From Chlamydiia bacterium (GTDB taxonomy: Bacteria; Chlamydiota; Chlamydiia; Chlamydiales; 2-12-FULL-49-11), in assembly GCA_022601435.1 (NCBI GenBank), contig JAJACQ010000032.1, positions 1 through 36,424 of the forward strand: a stretch of DNA of 36,424 nucleotides, written 5' to 3'. A program made the position numbers and the translations under genes. The notes under the pieces were generated by a model. It ran no database searches, had not been told where the DNA came from, and saw nothing but the letters and a program-made list of their open reading frames with translations. Shown piece after piece: positions 9,104-17,186 of this stretch. Positions within the stretch are counted from its first letter, which is position 1, and each line of letters begins with the position of its first letter.

Positions 9104-12100
9104 ATGGTAGATAAAGAAAATGACCCAAAAGTAACTTATGATTCGTTATTAAAAGATGACGAATTTCTTAATAATGCTTATTGGTCATTAAAAGATTTAG
9201 GTGGTGATCCAACTAATAATAAAAAAGAAATTTTAGATTCTTTTTTAAGCAAGATGCGTTGGTTTGAAACTAATATCTTTTCTACTTATAATATGGGAGA
9301 AGATATTAAAAATTTAGATGATATTGGTAAACAAAATTTTTCTAAAGCCTATTCTAAATATGAGCAAATGCCTTCTATTTTTGAAAAAGGAGGTGCAGGA
9401 ACTGGAGAAGCTTTATTAGATTATTTAGCTGCCGGTGTGTTTGATCCTACTAATCTATTTTCTGCTATTGCTGGCGCATTTACAGCAGGTGCTGGTGGTG
9501 CTGCTACCTTTGCCGCTAAAGAAGCAGCTAAAAGAGGAGTGTTGTCTTCTTTAGCTGCTCCAATTAAAGCTATGGGAACAAAGGGAGTAGCCAAAGCATT
9601 AGCTGTTGAAGGAACAGTAGCAGGTTCTGGAGGTTCTGCTCAAAATCTGCTTAAACAAGATGTAGAAAAAGAAGTAGGTTTAAGAAAAGATACAGATTAT
9701 GGACAAGCTGCATTACAAGGTCTTGTAGAAGGTATTGCCTCTCCTGTTGCAGGTGTTTTAGGAAACTCTCTAACTTCTGGTGCTGTAGCTGGCACTAAAA
9801 AAGTTAGTTCTATTTTAAAGCAACCAGTAGAAAAACTTTCGTCTAAAGTTTTAAATAGAGATGTTGATTTAGAAAAATCTGCTTTAATTCTAAAAAATTA
9901 TTTTCTACCTACTGCTGGTGTAAATGAAAATACTAGAAGACTAGTAGAAAGAAATTTAGGAATACCTAAAAGTCTAAATAACGAAGGACTAGAATTAACT
10001 AGAGGTATTCAAAGTTTAATAGAAAAAAGTCCTATTAAACCTACAGATATTCCTGATCCTAATTATCCAAACCTAACCTTTGAAAAAATAATTAATAAAT
10101 CTTTTGAAGGTGATGCTAATGCACAGGCTATTTTAAATAAAACTAATCCAGAATTAGGTAATTTAATAAATGTAAAGTTTAGGGATGTTGCTCATAGAGC
10201 ATCTCTATATGGCATAGATTCTAAAATTCCTGCACAAGCTAAAGGATATTTTAATAACAACGATGGTTATGCTACAAACGTAGTAGATGCTTATTTAATG
10301 TACAACAGGAAAGAAAGTTTTGAAGATTTTGTAACTAAGAATCCTGATGTATTATCTGATCTTGAATTAGCAATTAAAACAAATCCAAATAAATTTAAAG
10401 AAAGTGTACCTATTTTTGGACAGGATAATACTATTGTTGCTTCTACAGATCAAGTAACAAAAGCTGTTCGTGATTATGCACAGCAAAAATATACAGCTAG
10501 TAGGTCTAAGCTTAGTGAGACAGGTGCATATAAACCTACTGTATCTTTAAAAGCAGCAGATGAAGTAGCAAGCTATAGTCCAGAAGAACTTTTAGTAGCC
10601 AAGCAAGACTACGCTAATAGATATAATGTCTCTGTTAATTCTGTTACTCCTAAAAAATTAATAGAAGATTTAGAAATTCCAAAACCTTTAAAAAAGATTT
10701 TAGGATATAATAACACACCTGCTTTACGTGCTGTAGAAACAATTTCAGCTATTACAACATCAGCTTCTAAAGCTAATGTTGCAGGAGATTTAGCAGAAGA
10801 TGCTATTTCTACAGGAAAAGCTTTTAAATTAAATCCTACAGATATTTCTTCAAAGGCAACTAAAGCAGAACGTCTAGCTACAGCTAGAGCAGTGTCTGGT
10901 GATGACACTCTAATTCCTTTTGTAGAAGTTTATCAAAAAGGAATGGGAAAGATAGACTCTCCCTTTGTTATGCAAGGAATGTTTGTAACTGATGATTTAA
11001 AAAACACTTTTGTTCGTCAAGACTACGCTAGGCAACTTAAAACACTATTTGACGAAGATGGTCTTTTTTCTGATTCTATTACTAATAATGCTGTTCTTCG
11101 TTCAATACTTCAAGTACAAAACTTTGCTAAAGCAGGTAAGACTATTTTCTCTCCTATAGCAATGGTTAGAAACATAGGAAGTGCTGTTGGTTATTCTGCA
11201 GCTTCTGGTAATACTAAAGGAATGTTTGATTCTGTTTCTATTGCTATGTCAAATCCTGCTACTTTCAAACAATATGTTAAAGAGTTTAATGATTCAGGGT
11301 TATCTGGTTCATCTATTGATGTAAATCAAGCTTTAAAAAGATTTGGAGATATTACAGATGAATATAATCCTACTCGCTGGAATAATTTTATTACTTCAGG
11401 AGGCTTGTCTATTTTTGGAGATAAGGGAAAAAAATTAAGTAGAGCAGCTAAAAATTTCTATCAGGGTACTGATAATACTTTTAAATTAGCTACTTATATT
11501 GGTGAAAGAGAAAAAGCAAAAAAAGTTTTAGCTGAAATGTCTGATGTTGATAAACAGAATCAGATAAATTTATATTCTAAACAATATAATAAACCTCTAG
11601 GAACTTTTACTGAAGAGGATATGGTTAAAGAATTGGCTGCTAGAAAAACAGCTAATATTACTCCAGTTTACGATAGAGTATCTCCTATTTTAGAAAAAAT
11701 GCGTACAATTCCTATTGTAGGGTCTTTTACTGCCTATCCAGCAGAACGAATTAGAAACTCTTATAATATTTTAAAGCTAGGTACAGACGAACTAAGACAA
11801 GGTTTTCAAACTGGTAATAAAGAATTAACTAAAAGCGGTGCTGCTCGTCTTGCTCAGTGGTATGCTACACAGTCTGCACTATATGCAGGTGCATATTATG
11901 CTAATGAACAAGGAACATTCATTGGTGGAAAGGATGGTTCTACTGTCATAGAAACCATGAGAAATTTTCTTTCTCCTTGGGAAAAAAATTCTCCTATACT
12001 TTTAACTGGAGTAACTAAAGAAGGTAGACCTAAGTATATAGATTTAGGATATATGAATCCAGATCAGTATTTAATTAGTGCGTATGCTGGTTTAGTTTCT

Positions 12101-13015
12101 AAAGCTGCTAGAGGCGAAGATGTTACAGAAGATTTAGGAAAGGCTGTAATTGATGCTGGTGCAAAAATAGCAGAACCTTTTATTTCTCAGAGTCTAGCTT
12201 TAGATTTTGGAAAAGGTCTTTTAGGAATTGCTGAAGCAAAAGACGATGCTTCTCTTACTAATTCAGTAGTTACTGCTTATAAAACTTTAGAACCGGGTTA
12301 TCTTAAAATTGGTAGAGACTTTTTTAGTGAACAAGGTTTATTTCCAAAAGTATTAGGTAAAACTGGATCAGATATAGAAAGAGCATTAAAACCTGCTTAT
12401 TATCAACAAGGAGTTGAAGGTAGGCGAGGAGAAGATTTATATGATTCGTTAAAAAGAACTGGTGTAGGTATTCCCGGTCTTAGAGAAAAAGTATTTGATC
12501 CTAAAACAGCACTAGGATTTGCTTTAACTTCTGTTAAGGAAGAAGCAACTAGTGAACGAAATAACTTTACTAAAAATCTTCGTCAAAGTCTAACTGATCC
12601 TTTAGCTGTTACCAGCATGTCTTCTATTGCAAAAGATTACAATGATAATCTCTTAGCCCAATTTGAAAGACAGAAAGCTATATATAATATGACAAAAGAT
12701 TTAAGAAAATTAGGGTACAAAACAAATGATATTTTTAAATTATTTCAAGAACAGGGCTTAGTCGGTGTAGTTTCTCCATCAAAAAAAGAACTTATTTCTA
12801 TTTTAGATGGAGAATTTAAAAGTTTAAACTATGGTACTAGAGAAAATAAAAAATTCTGGGGAGAAATTGCAAAGTCTATTGAACAAGAGAAACCTTCTCC
12901 TGAAAGGTATGGTAAACTTAGATCAGCTAGGAATGCTATAAATGAAGTTGAAAAATATTATAAAAATTTAAAATTAAATCAAAAACCACCAGAACTAGAG
13001 ATAACAGGAGAATAA
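9104..13015 (+). CDS. Giant internal virion/ejection protein (1303 aa), T7 gp16-like position
   Basis: The largest gene of the window, ATG 9104, four bases after the previous stop. Residues ~90-175 are alanine/glycine-rich amphipathic or membrane-like helices (LLDYLAAGVFDPTNLFSAIA, GAFTAGAGGAATFAAKEAAK). The middle is mainly helical with many Lys/Asn, and residues ~690-960 contain blocks such as IFSPIAMVRNIGSAVGYSAA and RTIPIVGSFTAYPAERIRNS. Size and position (last and largest of the block) match T7 gp16 and analogous ejection proteins of marine podoviruses, which span the envelope during DNA entry. I see no lytic transglycosylase motif (ES...N-type) at the N-terminus, unlike T7 gp16, so peptidoglycan cleavage may be supplied elsewhere. 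Confidence 0.6.
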   Translation: MVDKENDPKVTYDSLLKDDEFLNNAYWSLKDLGGDPTNNKKEILDSFLSKMRWFETNIFSTYNMGEDIKNLDDIGKQNFSKAYSKYEQMPSIFEKGGAGTGEALLDYLAAGVFDPTNLFSAIAGAFTAGAGGAATFAAKEAAKRGVLSSLAAPIKAMGTKGVAKALAVEGTVAGSGGSAQNLLKQDVEKEVGLRKDTDYGQAALQGLVEGIASPVAGVLGNSLTSGAVAGTKKVSSILKQPVEKLSSKVLNRDVDLEKSALILKNYFLPTAGVNENTRRLVERNLGIPKSLNNEGLELTRGIQSLIEKSPIKPTDIPDPNYPNLTFEKIINKSFEGDANAQAILNKTNPELGNLINVKFRDVAHRASLYGIDSKIPAQAKGYFNNNDGYATNVVDAYLMYNRKESFEDFVTKNPDVLSDLELAIKTNPNKFKESVPIFGQDNTIVASTDQVTKAVRDYAQQKYTASRSKLSETGAYKPTVSLKAADEVASYSPEELLVAKQDYANRYNVSVNSVTPKKLIEDLEIPKPLKKILGYNNTPALRAVETISAITTSASKANVAGDLAEDAISTGKAFKLNPTDISSKATKAERLATARAVSGDDTLIPFVEVYQKGMGKIDSPFVMQGMFVTDDLKNTFVRQDYARQLKTLFDEDGLFSDSITNNAVLRSILQVQNFAKAGKTIFSPIAMVRNIGSAVGYSAASGNTKGMFDSVSIAMSNPATFKQYVKEFNDSGLSGSSIDVNQALKRFGDITDEYNPTRWNNFITSGGLSIFGDKGKKLSRAAKNFYQGTDNTFKLATYIGEREKAKKVLAEMSDVDKQNQINLYSKQYNKPLGTFTEEDMVKELAARKTANITPVYDRVSPILEKMRTIPIVGSFTAYPAERIRNSYNILKLGTDELRQGFQTGNKELTKSGAARLAQWYATQSALYAGAYYANEQGTFIGGKDGSTVIETMRNFLSPWEKNSPILLTGVTKEGRPKYIDLGYMNPDQYLISAYAGLVSKAARGEDVTEDLGKAVIDAGAKIAEPFISQSLALDFGKGLLGIAEAKDDASLTNSVVTAYKTLEPGYLKIGRDFFSEQGLFPKVLGKTGSDIERALKPAYYQQGVEGRRGEDLYDSLKRTGVGIPGLREKVFDPKTALGFALTSVKEEATSERNNFTKNLRQSLTDPLAVTSMSSIAKDYNDNLLAQFERQKAIYNMTKDLRKLGYKTNDIFKLFQEQGLVGVVSPSKKELISILDGEFKSLNYGTRENKKFWGEIAKSIEQEKPSPERYGKLRSARNAINEVEKYYKNLKLNQKPPELEITGE

Positions 13016-13019
13016 TAAA

Positions 13020-13265
13020 ATGCCAGAAACAGCAATGATATGGAACTTACTACTTAGCATCATTGCTGGTGCTATGGTGTGGTGGGTGCGAGGAGTTAAT
13101 ACACGAATAGAAGAAACTCGTGTTCTTATTAGCCGTACTCGTGAGGATATAGCTAAAGAATATGCTTTAAAAAATGATGTAGAAAAAGATATTCAAAAAA
13201 TAATGGATCGATTTGATCGTGTAGAAACTAAACTAGATAATTTAATGGAAAGAATTATAAGATAA
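13020..13265 (+). CDS. Membrane-anchored coiled-coil protein (holin/spanin candidate)
   Basis: 81 residues starting at ATG 13020. One N-terminal transmembrane segment (MIWNLLLSIIAGAMVWWVRG) is followed by an arginine- and glutamate-rich coiled coil (IEETRVLISRTREDIAKEYA; IMDRFDRVETKLDNLMERII). The N-in or signal-anchor topology with a cytoplasmic or periplasmic coiled coil is common in small phage lysis-region proteins; similar proteins in marine phages are often annotated as holins. No endolysin is visible next to it. A second gene with the same architecture but different sequence lies at 14062. Lysis role is inference; an alternative is a membrane tether for assembly. Confidence 0.5.
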   Translation: MPETAMIWNLLLSIIAGAMVWWVRGVNTRIEETRVLISRTREDIAKEYALKNDVEKDIQKIMDRFDRVETKLDNLMERIIR

Positions 13266-13291
13266 TGTCTAATAAAGTGGAGTTATAAATA

Positions 13292-14059
13292 ATGGCTATA
13301 CCCTCGTCAATTACTCGTTTTGGTAAGACTGAACCTTTTGAGTTACAAGTAGTACGTGGACAAGTAGAGAACCACAAAACAGTATTTAAGTTTGGATATA
13401 ATCCAGACATAAATGGAACAGAAGAAACAATCTGGGATGTGGGCGGTATTTATGCTTACCCCGGCTCTGCTGTTGCCATGACGGTAACGACTGACGCAGG
13501 TACACCTGCCAACGACAATGGGGTGAAGGTTGTCGTTGAAGGTTTAGATGGTGATTGTAATGAAGTTAGTGAGGAAGTAACTCTGGCCGGTTCTGGTACA
13601 GCCACGACGACGCAGACATTCTTCCGTGTCTTCCGCGCCTATGTTTCAGGCTCACAAGCACCAACTGGCAGTCTGAACATCACTAATGGCGGGACAACAT
13701 ACGCTCGTATTACCGTTGAAGAGAATCAGACACTGATGGCTATGTGGACAGTTCCAGCCGGATACACAGGATTTTTGGATCATGTCAACATCGCTACAGG
13801 TACAACATTTGCCAATCAGTACATCACTGCTCAGATTGTTCAACGTCAACTAGACGGTGTGTTTCGAGTCATGATGAAACAGACTCTTGGTTCTGGTGGT
13901 GTTGCAGATTTTATTATACGCTATCCAATCTTAGTACCAGAAAAAACTGACGTAGAAGTACGAGCGTTATCTTCTGGGTCTAATAACTTAGTTTCTGCAA
14001 ACTTTTCTATGGTATATATTAAAAATAGTTCTGTAGATACTAACAACTATTCACCATAG
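13292..14059 (+). CDS. Beta-rich virion structural protein
   Basis: 255 residues beginning MAIPSSITRFGKTEPFELQV at ATG 13292 with GGAG upstream. It is almost all beta-type sequence: IWDVGGIYAYPGSAVAMTV, EVTLAGSGTATTTQTFFRVF, TVPAGYTGFLDHVNIATGT, then IIRYPILVPEKTDVEVRA. This arrangement occurs in capsid-decoration, neck or fibre-like proteins of marine phages, though I cannot name the exact family. The middle (about 13430-13830) is clearly richer in G+C and uses C/G-ending codons (GCC, ACG, GTC), unlike both ends and neighbouring genes, suggesting intragenic recombination. It lies between two holin-like genes. Confidence 0.55.
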   Translation: MAIPSSITRFGKTEPFELQVVRGQVENHKTVFKFGYNPDINGTEETIWDVGGIYAYPGSAVAMTVTTDAGTPANDNGVKVVVEGLDGDCNEVSEEVTLAGSGTATTTQTFFRVFRAYVSGSQAPTGSLNITNGGTTYARITVEENQTLMAMWTVPAGYTGFLDHVNIATGTTFANQYITAQIVQRQLDGVFRVMMKQTLGSGGVADFIIRYPILVPEKTDVEVRALSSGSNNLVSANFSMVYIKNSSVDTNNYSP

Positions 14060-14061
14060 AC

Positions 14062-14352
14062 ATGCACAAAGATACTATAAAAACTGTAGCAATAGGTCTG
14101 CTTCCTGTGTTGTTAAGTATTATAGGTTATTTGTTTCAAGAGTCAATGGTTTTAAAAGATAAAATAGCGATACTAGAGCAGAAAATGTCAATTCTAGTAG
14201 ACATAGATAATCAGATTATTCCAAGTCCTAACAACTCTATAGAGAGATTAAAGTTAAAAGAAGAAATGCTGCATACCACTACTCAATTAGATAAGAGATT
14301 GTCTATAATGGAACATCACGTATTTAAAATGATAAATGGTACTAAACATTAA
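14062..14352 (+). CDS. Second membrane-anchored coiled-coil protein (holin/spanin candidate)
   Basis: 96 residues, ATG 14062 two bases after the previous stop. One N-terminal membrane segment (IKTVAIGLLPVLLSIIGYLF) is followed by helices with heptad-like spacing (MVLKDKIAILEQKMSILVDI; MLHTTTQLDKRLSIMEHHVF). The last + strand gene before the convergent terminators. It resembles a u-spanin or holin by plan but has no lipobox. Having two such proteins flanking a structural gene suggests a split lysis pair or a holin with an antiholin; this is inference. Confidence 0.5.
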   Translation: MHKDTIKTVAIGLLPVLLSIIGYLFQESMVLKDKIAILEQKMSILVDIDNQIIPSPNNSIERLKLKEEMLHTTTQLDKRLSIMEHHVFKMINGTKH

Positions 14353-14378
14353 GTTAAGCAGAAGGGGAAAGGCTTAAC
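14353..14378 (-). terminator. Hairpin between convergent operons (distal)
   Basis: GTTAAGC at 14353-14359 pairs perfectly with GCTTAAC at 14372-14378 around a 12-base purine-rich loop. It overlaps the stop codon of the leftward terS gene (14374). On the - strand it is followed by an AT-rich stretch rather than a clean U-run, so it may be a weak terminator or a processing hairpin for the leftward transcript. Confidence 0.4.
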
Positions 14379-14898
14379 ACTTAGAAGGGTCTTTAGATTC
14401 GTCGTCTATAGACCCTTCTTTATTTAAAGTTTCTAATTCATCTTCTAGATCATCCTTCTCTTCTAGAAGTTCTTCTATTTCTTCTTCATCCTCATCAAAC
14501 CACGAACAACTTGTAAAAAGTTTGACAGCTCTTTCTTCACCCAACAATTCGAGACTACTAATAATATCTTTTTCCAATTCCTCAACAGTAGTTGGTGAGT
14601 CTTCTTCCGTAGGAGAACGTAGTCTACTAAGTAGTTCAAGAGCTTTAAGCGCAGAGTTAGTGTGATTGTTGTTGGTAGCATACGTATATTGTTTCTCAAT
14701 CTCTGTAACATAATCAATATTAGTTTCCATTTCTTTTTCAAGGTCTTCTATTCTTTCTTTAACAGCTTCAGATTTTAGTAATCTACTGCCTTGATTATGT
14801 GCTGACTTGTCTGAATACCCTGCAGCTTTAGCAGCCTCAGTAGCATTTCGATACATCACATAGGCTTGTGCAAACTTTTCTTGTTTTTCGTTCAGCAT
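14374..14898 (-). CDS. terS: Terminase small subunit (Terminase_2-type)
   Basis: 174 residues. The N-terminal ~60 residues are a classic small-terminase helix-turn-helix: LNEKQEKFAQAYVMYRNATE, then AAKAAGYSDKSAHNQGSRLL and KSEAVKERIEDLE, matching the '(L)T.KQ..F...Y....NAT.AA..AGYS...A...G..LL....V...I' pattern of Terminase_2/TerS proteins. The rest is helical, and the last ~55 residues are extremely acidic (SWFDEDEEEIEELLEEKDD). It recognises the packaging site and feeds DNA to the large subunit, which is not in the window. Unusually it is the last gene of the leftward block, opposite to the virion genes, starting by overlap with the glycosylation fusion gene. Confidence 0.85.
   Translation of the reverse strand: MLNEKQEKFAQAYVMYRNATEAAKAAGYSDKSAHNQGSRLLKSEAVKERIEDLEKEMETNIDYVTEIEKQYTYATNNNHTNSALKALELLSRLRSPTEEDSPTTVEELEKDIISSLELLGEERAVKLFTSCSWFDEDEEEIEELLEEKDDLEDELETLNKEGSIDDESKDPSKC
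14383..14424 (+). terminator. Strong terminator of the rightward virion operon
   Basis: AGAAGGGTCT (14383-14392) pairs perfectly with AGACCCTTCT (14410-14419). After one T/T mismatch, TAGA (14394-14397) pairs with TCTA (14405-14408) around a 7-base loop. The + strand continues with TTTATTT, giving a rho-independent-type signal for transcripts coming from the virion genes. It lies inside the 3' end of terS, so the rightward message would end antisense to terS. Confidence 0.75.
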
Positions 14899-17183
14899 TG
14901 ATCTAGTAGTTCTTTATAAGTTTTTTTATCAGAATTAAAGCTATCTCTAAACACCTCAGAAACGAGAGTGTTATCTCCGTATAGTGTTAGGTTCATTTCA
15001 ATATCTTTATTATTAAAGAGCCTTTCACAGTCCTGTGCCATAGCTAGAAGCTCACCAGTAGTCCAGAAGTGTTTACCTCCTGTCTCTACCTTCATGTACT
15101 TCTTTTTGCCATCCTCAGTTTTTTCTTTCTCCATCTCTTCAGTAACCTCTGGAATGTTACAATCAAATCCAAATAGATGGAAATTTCTAAAGCCTAAAAT
15201 ATGCGTCATGCCAATAGCTCTCATAGCAGAACAAGTACCTCCAGTAACAAAGGTAGTATCTGGTGGAATATTAACTTTTTTATCTATCTCAGCCTTACCA
15301 TTAGCAGCCTTCTGTACTGCTTCAGAGAAAGCGTGCCAACCATATACCTGATCTGTCTTATCTAAAAGATACTTAGTTACACTAACATCTGTCATAGACG
15401 CAACAAGAAACTTTGTTTTACTGTCTACAACATCGAATAAATCCTTACGTAAAACTCCGTGAGTAGATATGCCATCAATAGGTCGAGGATCAAGAATTAC
15501 GCAAGCATAAGGATCAATGTTATTTTGTATAAGTTTTGGATAGCTGTGTTTTACACAGAAGACTGTACCATTAGTTTTTTCTATGATATCTTTTAACTCT
15601 ATGTAATTTATAGACGGTCCTGCAGATACAATAATAGCGTGTTCTGGATTAGGTTTACAAGTCTCTATAAATCCCCACTTCTTAATTAGGTTTACATTTT
15701 CATTAATACTATCAATAATGTAGTCTTTTGGCATAGAGTCTCTTGGACGTACCACGATAGGTACACGAGTTAGCGTATCTGGTAGAGGTGGTAGTCCATC
15801 TTTATTTAAAAGAATAGCAAGGTGAGAAATACCACCCTCTCTTACTCTGTCCTGAGATGGAAGAACAATACAACGTCCCTTCCTATTAGGGTCTTCAAAA
15901 GAATGAACCAGTCTGTTAATGCTTTGTTGGGTTTCGTCTACAATATTATCATCAATATCTTTTGTAAAGTAATTATTAAAGACGATAACATCACAGTGCT
16001 TTAGATTTTCATAGTCACTCTTAACAGTAGCATCGCTATGACCACCATCAATATAGGCAAAGTTAGCCTTTGAAATAGCCTTCTTATATTTTACTAAAGT
16101 TTTCTTGCTGTCACCCTTGTGTAGTTTATAGGTAAACTTTTTACCCTGTTCCTTCATCTTATCAGCAAACTGCTGTAGTCGTACACTAACTGCTGTAAGC
16201 TTATTGTGAGGCTTTCCATTAAACTCTAGCTGATCTAGCTCTTCTGTAGCATTCTCAAATAAGTCAAAGCCAATATAGTGAAGTTTGTCTTTAGTTTCAA
16301 AGGAAGCTAGAGCCATCTCTATAGCTCGTCCACCATTCCACGTACCAACCTCTACGATTGTATCACTACCATAGGTACGAACAAGGTCTGCAAGCTGTCT
16401 GTAACGAGGCATGTTAACGTCTGGTGACACACTAGTATCTGACAACTGATTTTTTAGATTACCCTTGTAGTGTGTCATATACTGTGATAGAGGGGAGTTT
16501 TGAAAAGCGGAAAGTCCGTCTACGTTAGGTGATAGATTGTGCACACGCATACCATGAGCAGTATAAATTTTTAGTAGACGTTCAAATATAAAACCATCAT
16601 GCCACTCACGGTAAGATACTACCTCACCAATATCATAACAGCCTCGTAGATCAGCAAGTATATAAATTGGAGAATCATAATTAAGATTAAAACCAATAAA
16701 AGATGTCTCACTATAGTCAACGTCTTTACGACCTAGATGTACCAATTCCGCTCTTTCCGGTAAAATTGATTCTAGTTTACTCTGTGATAAAGGTTTAGTG
16801 GTAACTGTATCTGCATCAAGCCAACATAGCCAACCAGCTTCTGCCTCTTTGTCGGCCAGTTCTAGAGCATACGTAGTTAGTGCATAAACTTTGTGACACC
16901 ACTTGATAGCATCCATACGCCAGTTGTAGGCTGTTGTGCCGTTAGCTGTACCATCGTAAGCCGACATCCTATCACGATAAGCCAGCATGTCTTCTACTTC
17001 ATTGAGATTACGATACTCGATGTTCTTTGCCTGTGGAAAAGAAGCAACAAGCTCTTCGTCACAGTCGTGATAGTAAGCTGTGAGGTGTAAGTCCTTATAC
17101 CAGTTGTCTACGACAGACTCTAGCATGTTCCTAGCATAACGCTCGTAACCGTCTGCGCTAAATGATGTAACAAATTTTATCAT
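14892..17183 (-). CDS. Three-domain fusion: glycosyltransferase - SAM methyltransferase - DUF115/MAF-type domain
   Basis: 763 residues, ATG 17183 behind GGGG. Residues 1-240 look like a GT-A glycosyltransferase: MIKFVTSFSADGYERYARNM, the WLCWLDADTVTTKP strand with DxD at D123/D125, and WHDGFIFERLL. Residues ~258-460 are a class I methyltransferase of the Methyltransf_24/CmcI type: IVEVGTWNGGRAIEMA (motif I around E278), IGFDLFE, NFAYIDGGHSDATVKSDYEN, then VIVFNNY. Residues ~510-720 match DUF115 (MAF/MptE-like): HAIIVSAGPSINYIEL, GTVFCVKHSYPKLI, YACVILDPRP, TGGTCSAMRAIGMTHILGF, FHLFGFDC. DUF115 proteins include flagellin nonulosonic-acid transferases. Likely role: stepwise glycosylation and methylation of a protein or surface glycan. 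Domain calls are good; the substrate is unknown. Confidence 0.75.
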   Translation of the reverse strand: MIKFVTSFSADGYERYARNMLESVVDNWYKDLHLTAYYHDCDEELVASFPQAKNIEYRNLNEVEDMLAYRDRMSAYDGTANGTTAYNWRMDAIKWCHKVYALTTYALELADKEAEAGWLCWLDADTVTTKPLSQSKLESILPERAELVHLGRKDVDYSETSFIGFNLNYDSPIYILADLRGCYDIGEVVSYREWHDGFIFERLLKIYTAHGMRVHNLSPNVDGLSAFQNSPLSQYMTHYKGNLKNQLSDTSVSPDVNMPRYRQLADLVRTYGSDTIVEVGTWNGGRAIEMALASFETKDKLHYIGFDLFENATEELDQLEFNGKPHNKLTAVSVRLQQFADKMKEQGKKFTYKLHKGDSKKTLVKYKKAISKANFAYIDGGHSDATVKSDYENLKHCDVIVFNNYFTKDIDDNIVDETQQSINRLVHSFEDPNRKGRCIVLPSQDRVREGGISHLAILLNKDGLPPLPDTLTRVPIVVRPRDSMPKDYIIDSINENVNLIKKWGFIETCKPNPEHAIIVSAGPSINYIELKDIIEKTNGTVFCVKHSYPKLIQNNIDPYACVILDPRPIDGISTHGVLRKDLFDVVDSKTKFLVASMTDVSVTKYLLDKTDQVYGWHAFSEAVQKAANGKAEIDKKVNIPPDTTFVTGGTCSAMRAIGMTHILGFRNFHLFGFDCNIPEVTEEMEKEKTEDGKKKYMKVETGGKHFWTTGELLAMAQDCERLFNNKDIEMNLTLYGDNTLVSEVFRDSFNSDKKTYKELLDQC

Positions 17184-17186
17184 TGG

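Noticed and set aside
10609-10908. 99-codon - strand frame in the giant ejection protein gene
   Set aside because: Antisense to a clearly coding gene; no ribosome site or recognisable motif.
13652-13950. Overlapping frames on both strands in the G+C-rich patch of the structural gene
   Set aside because: Arise because stop codons are rarer in the richer patch; Cys/Trp/Ser-rich products look spurious.
14968-15351. 127-codon + strand frame opposite the three-domain fusion gene
   Set aside because: Antisense of the DUF115 domain, whose motifs are intact in the other strand; serine-rich shadow composition.
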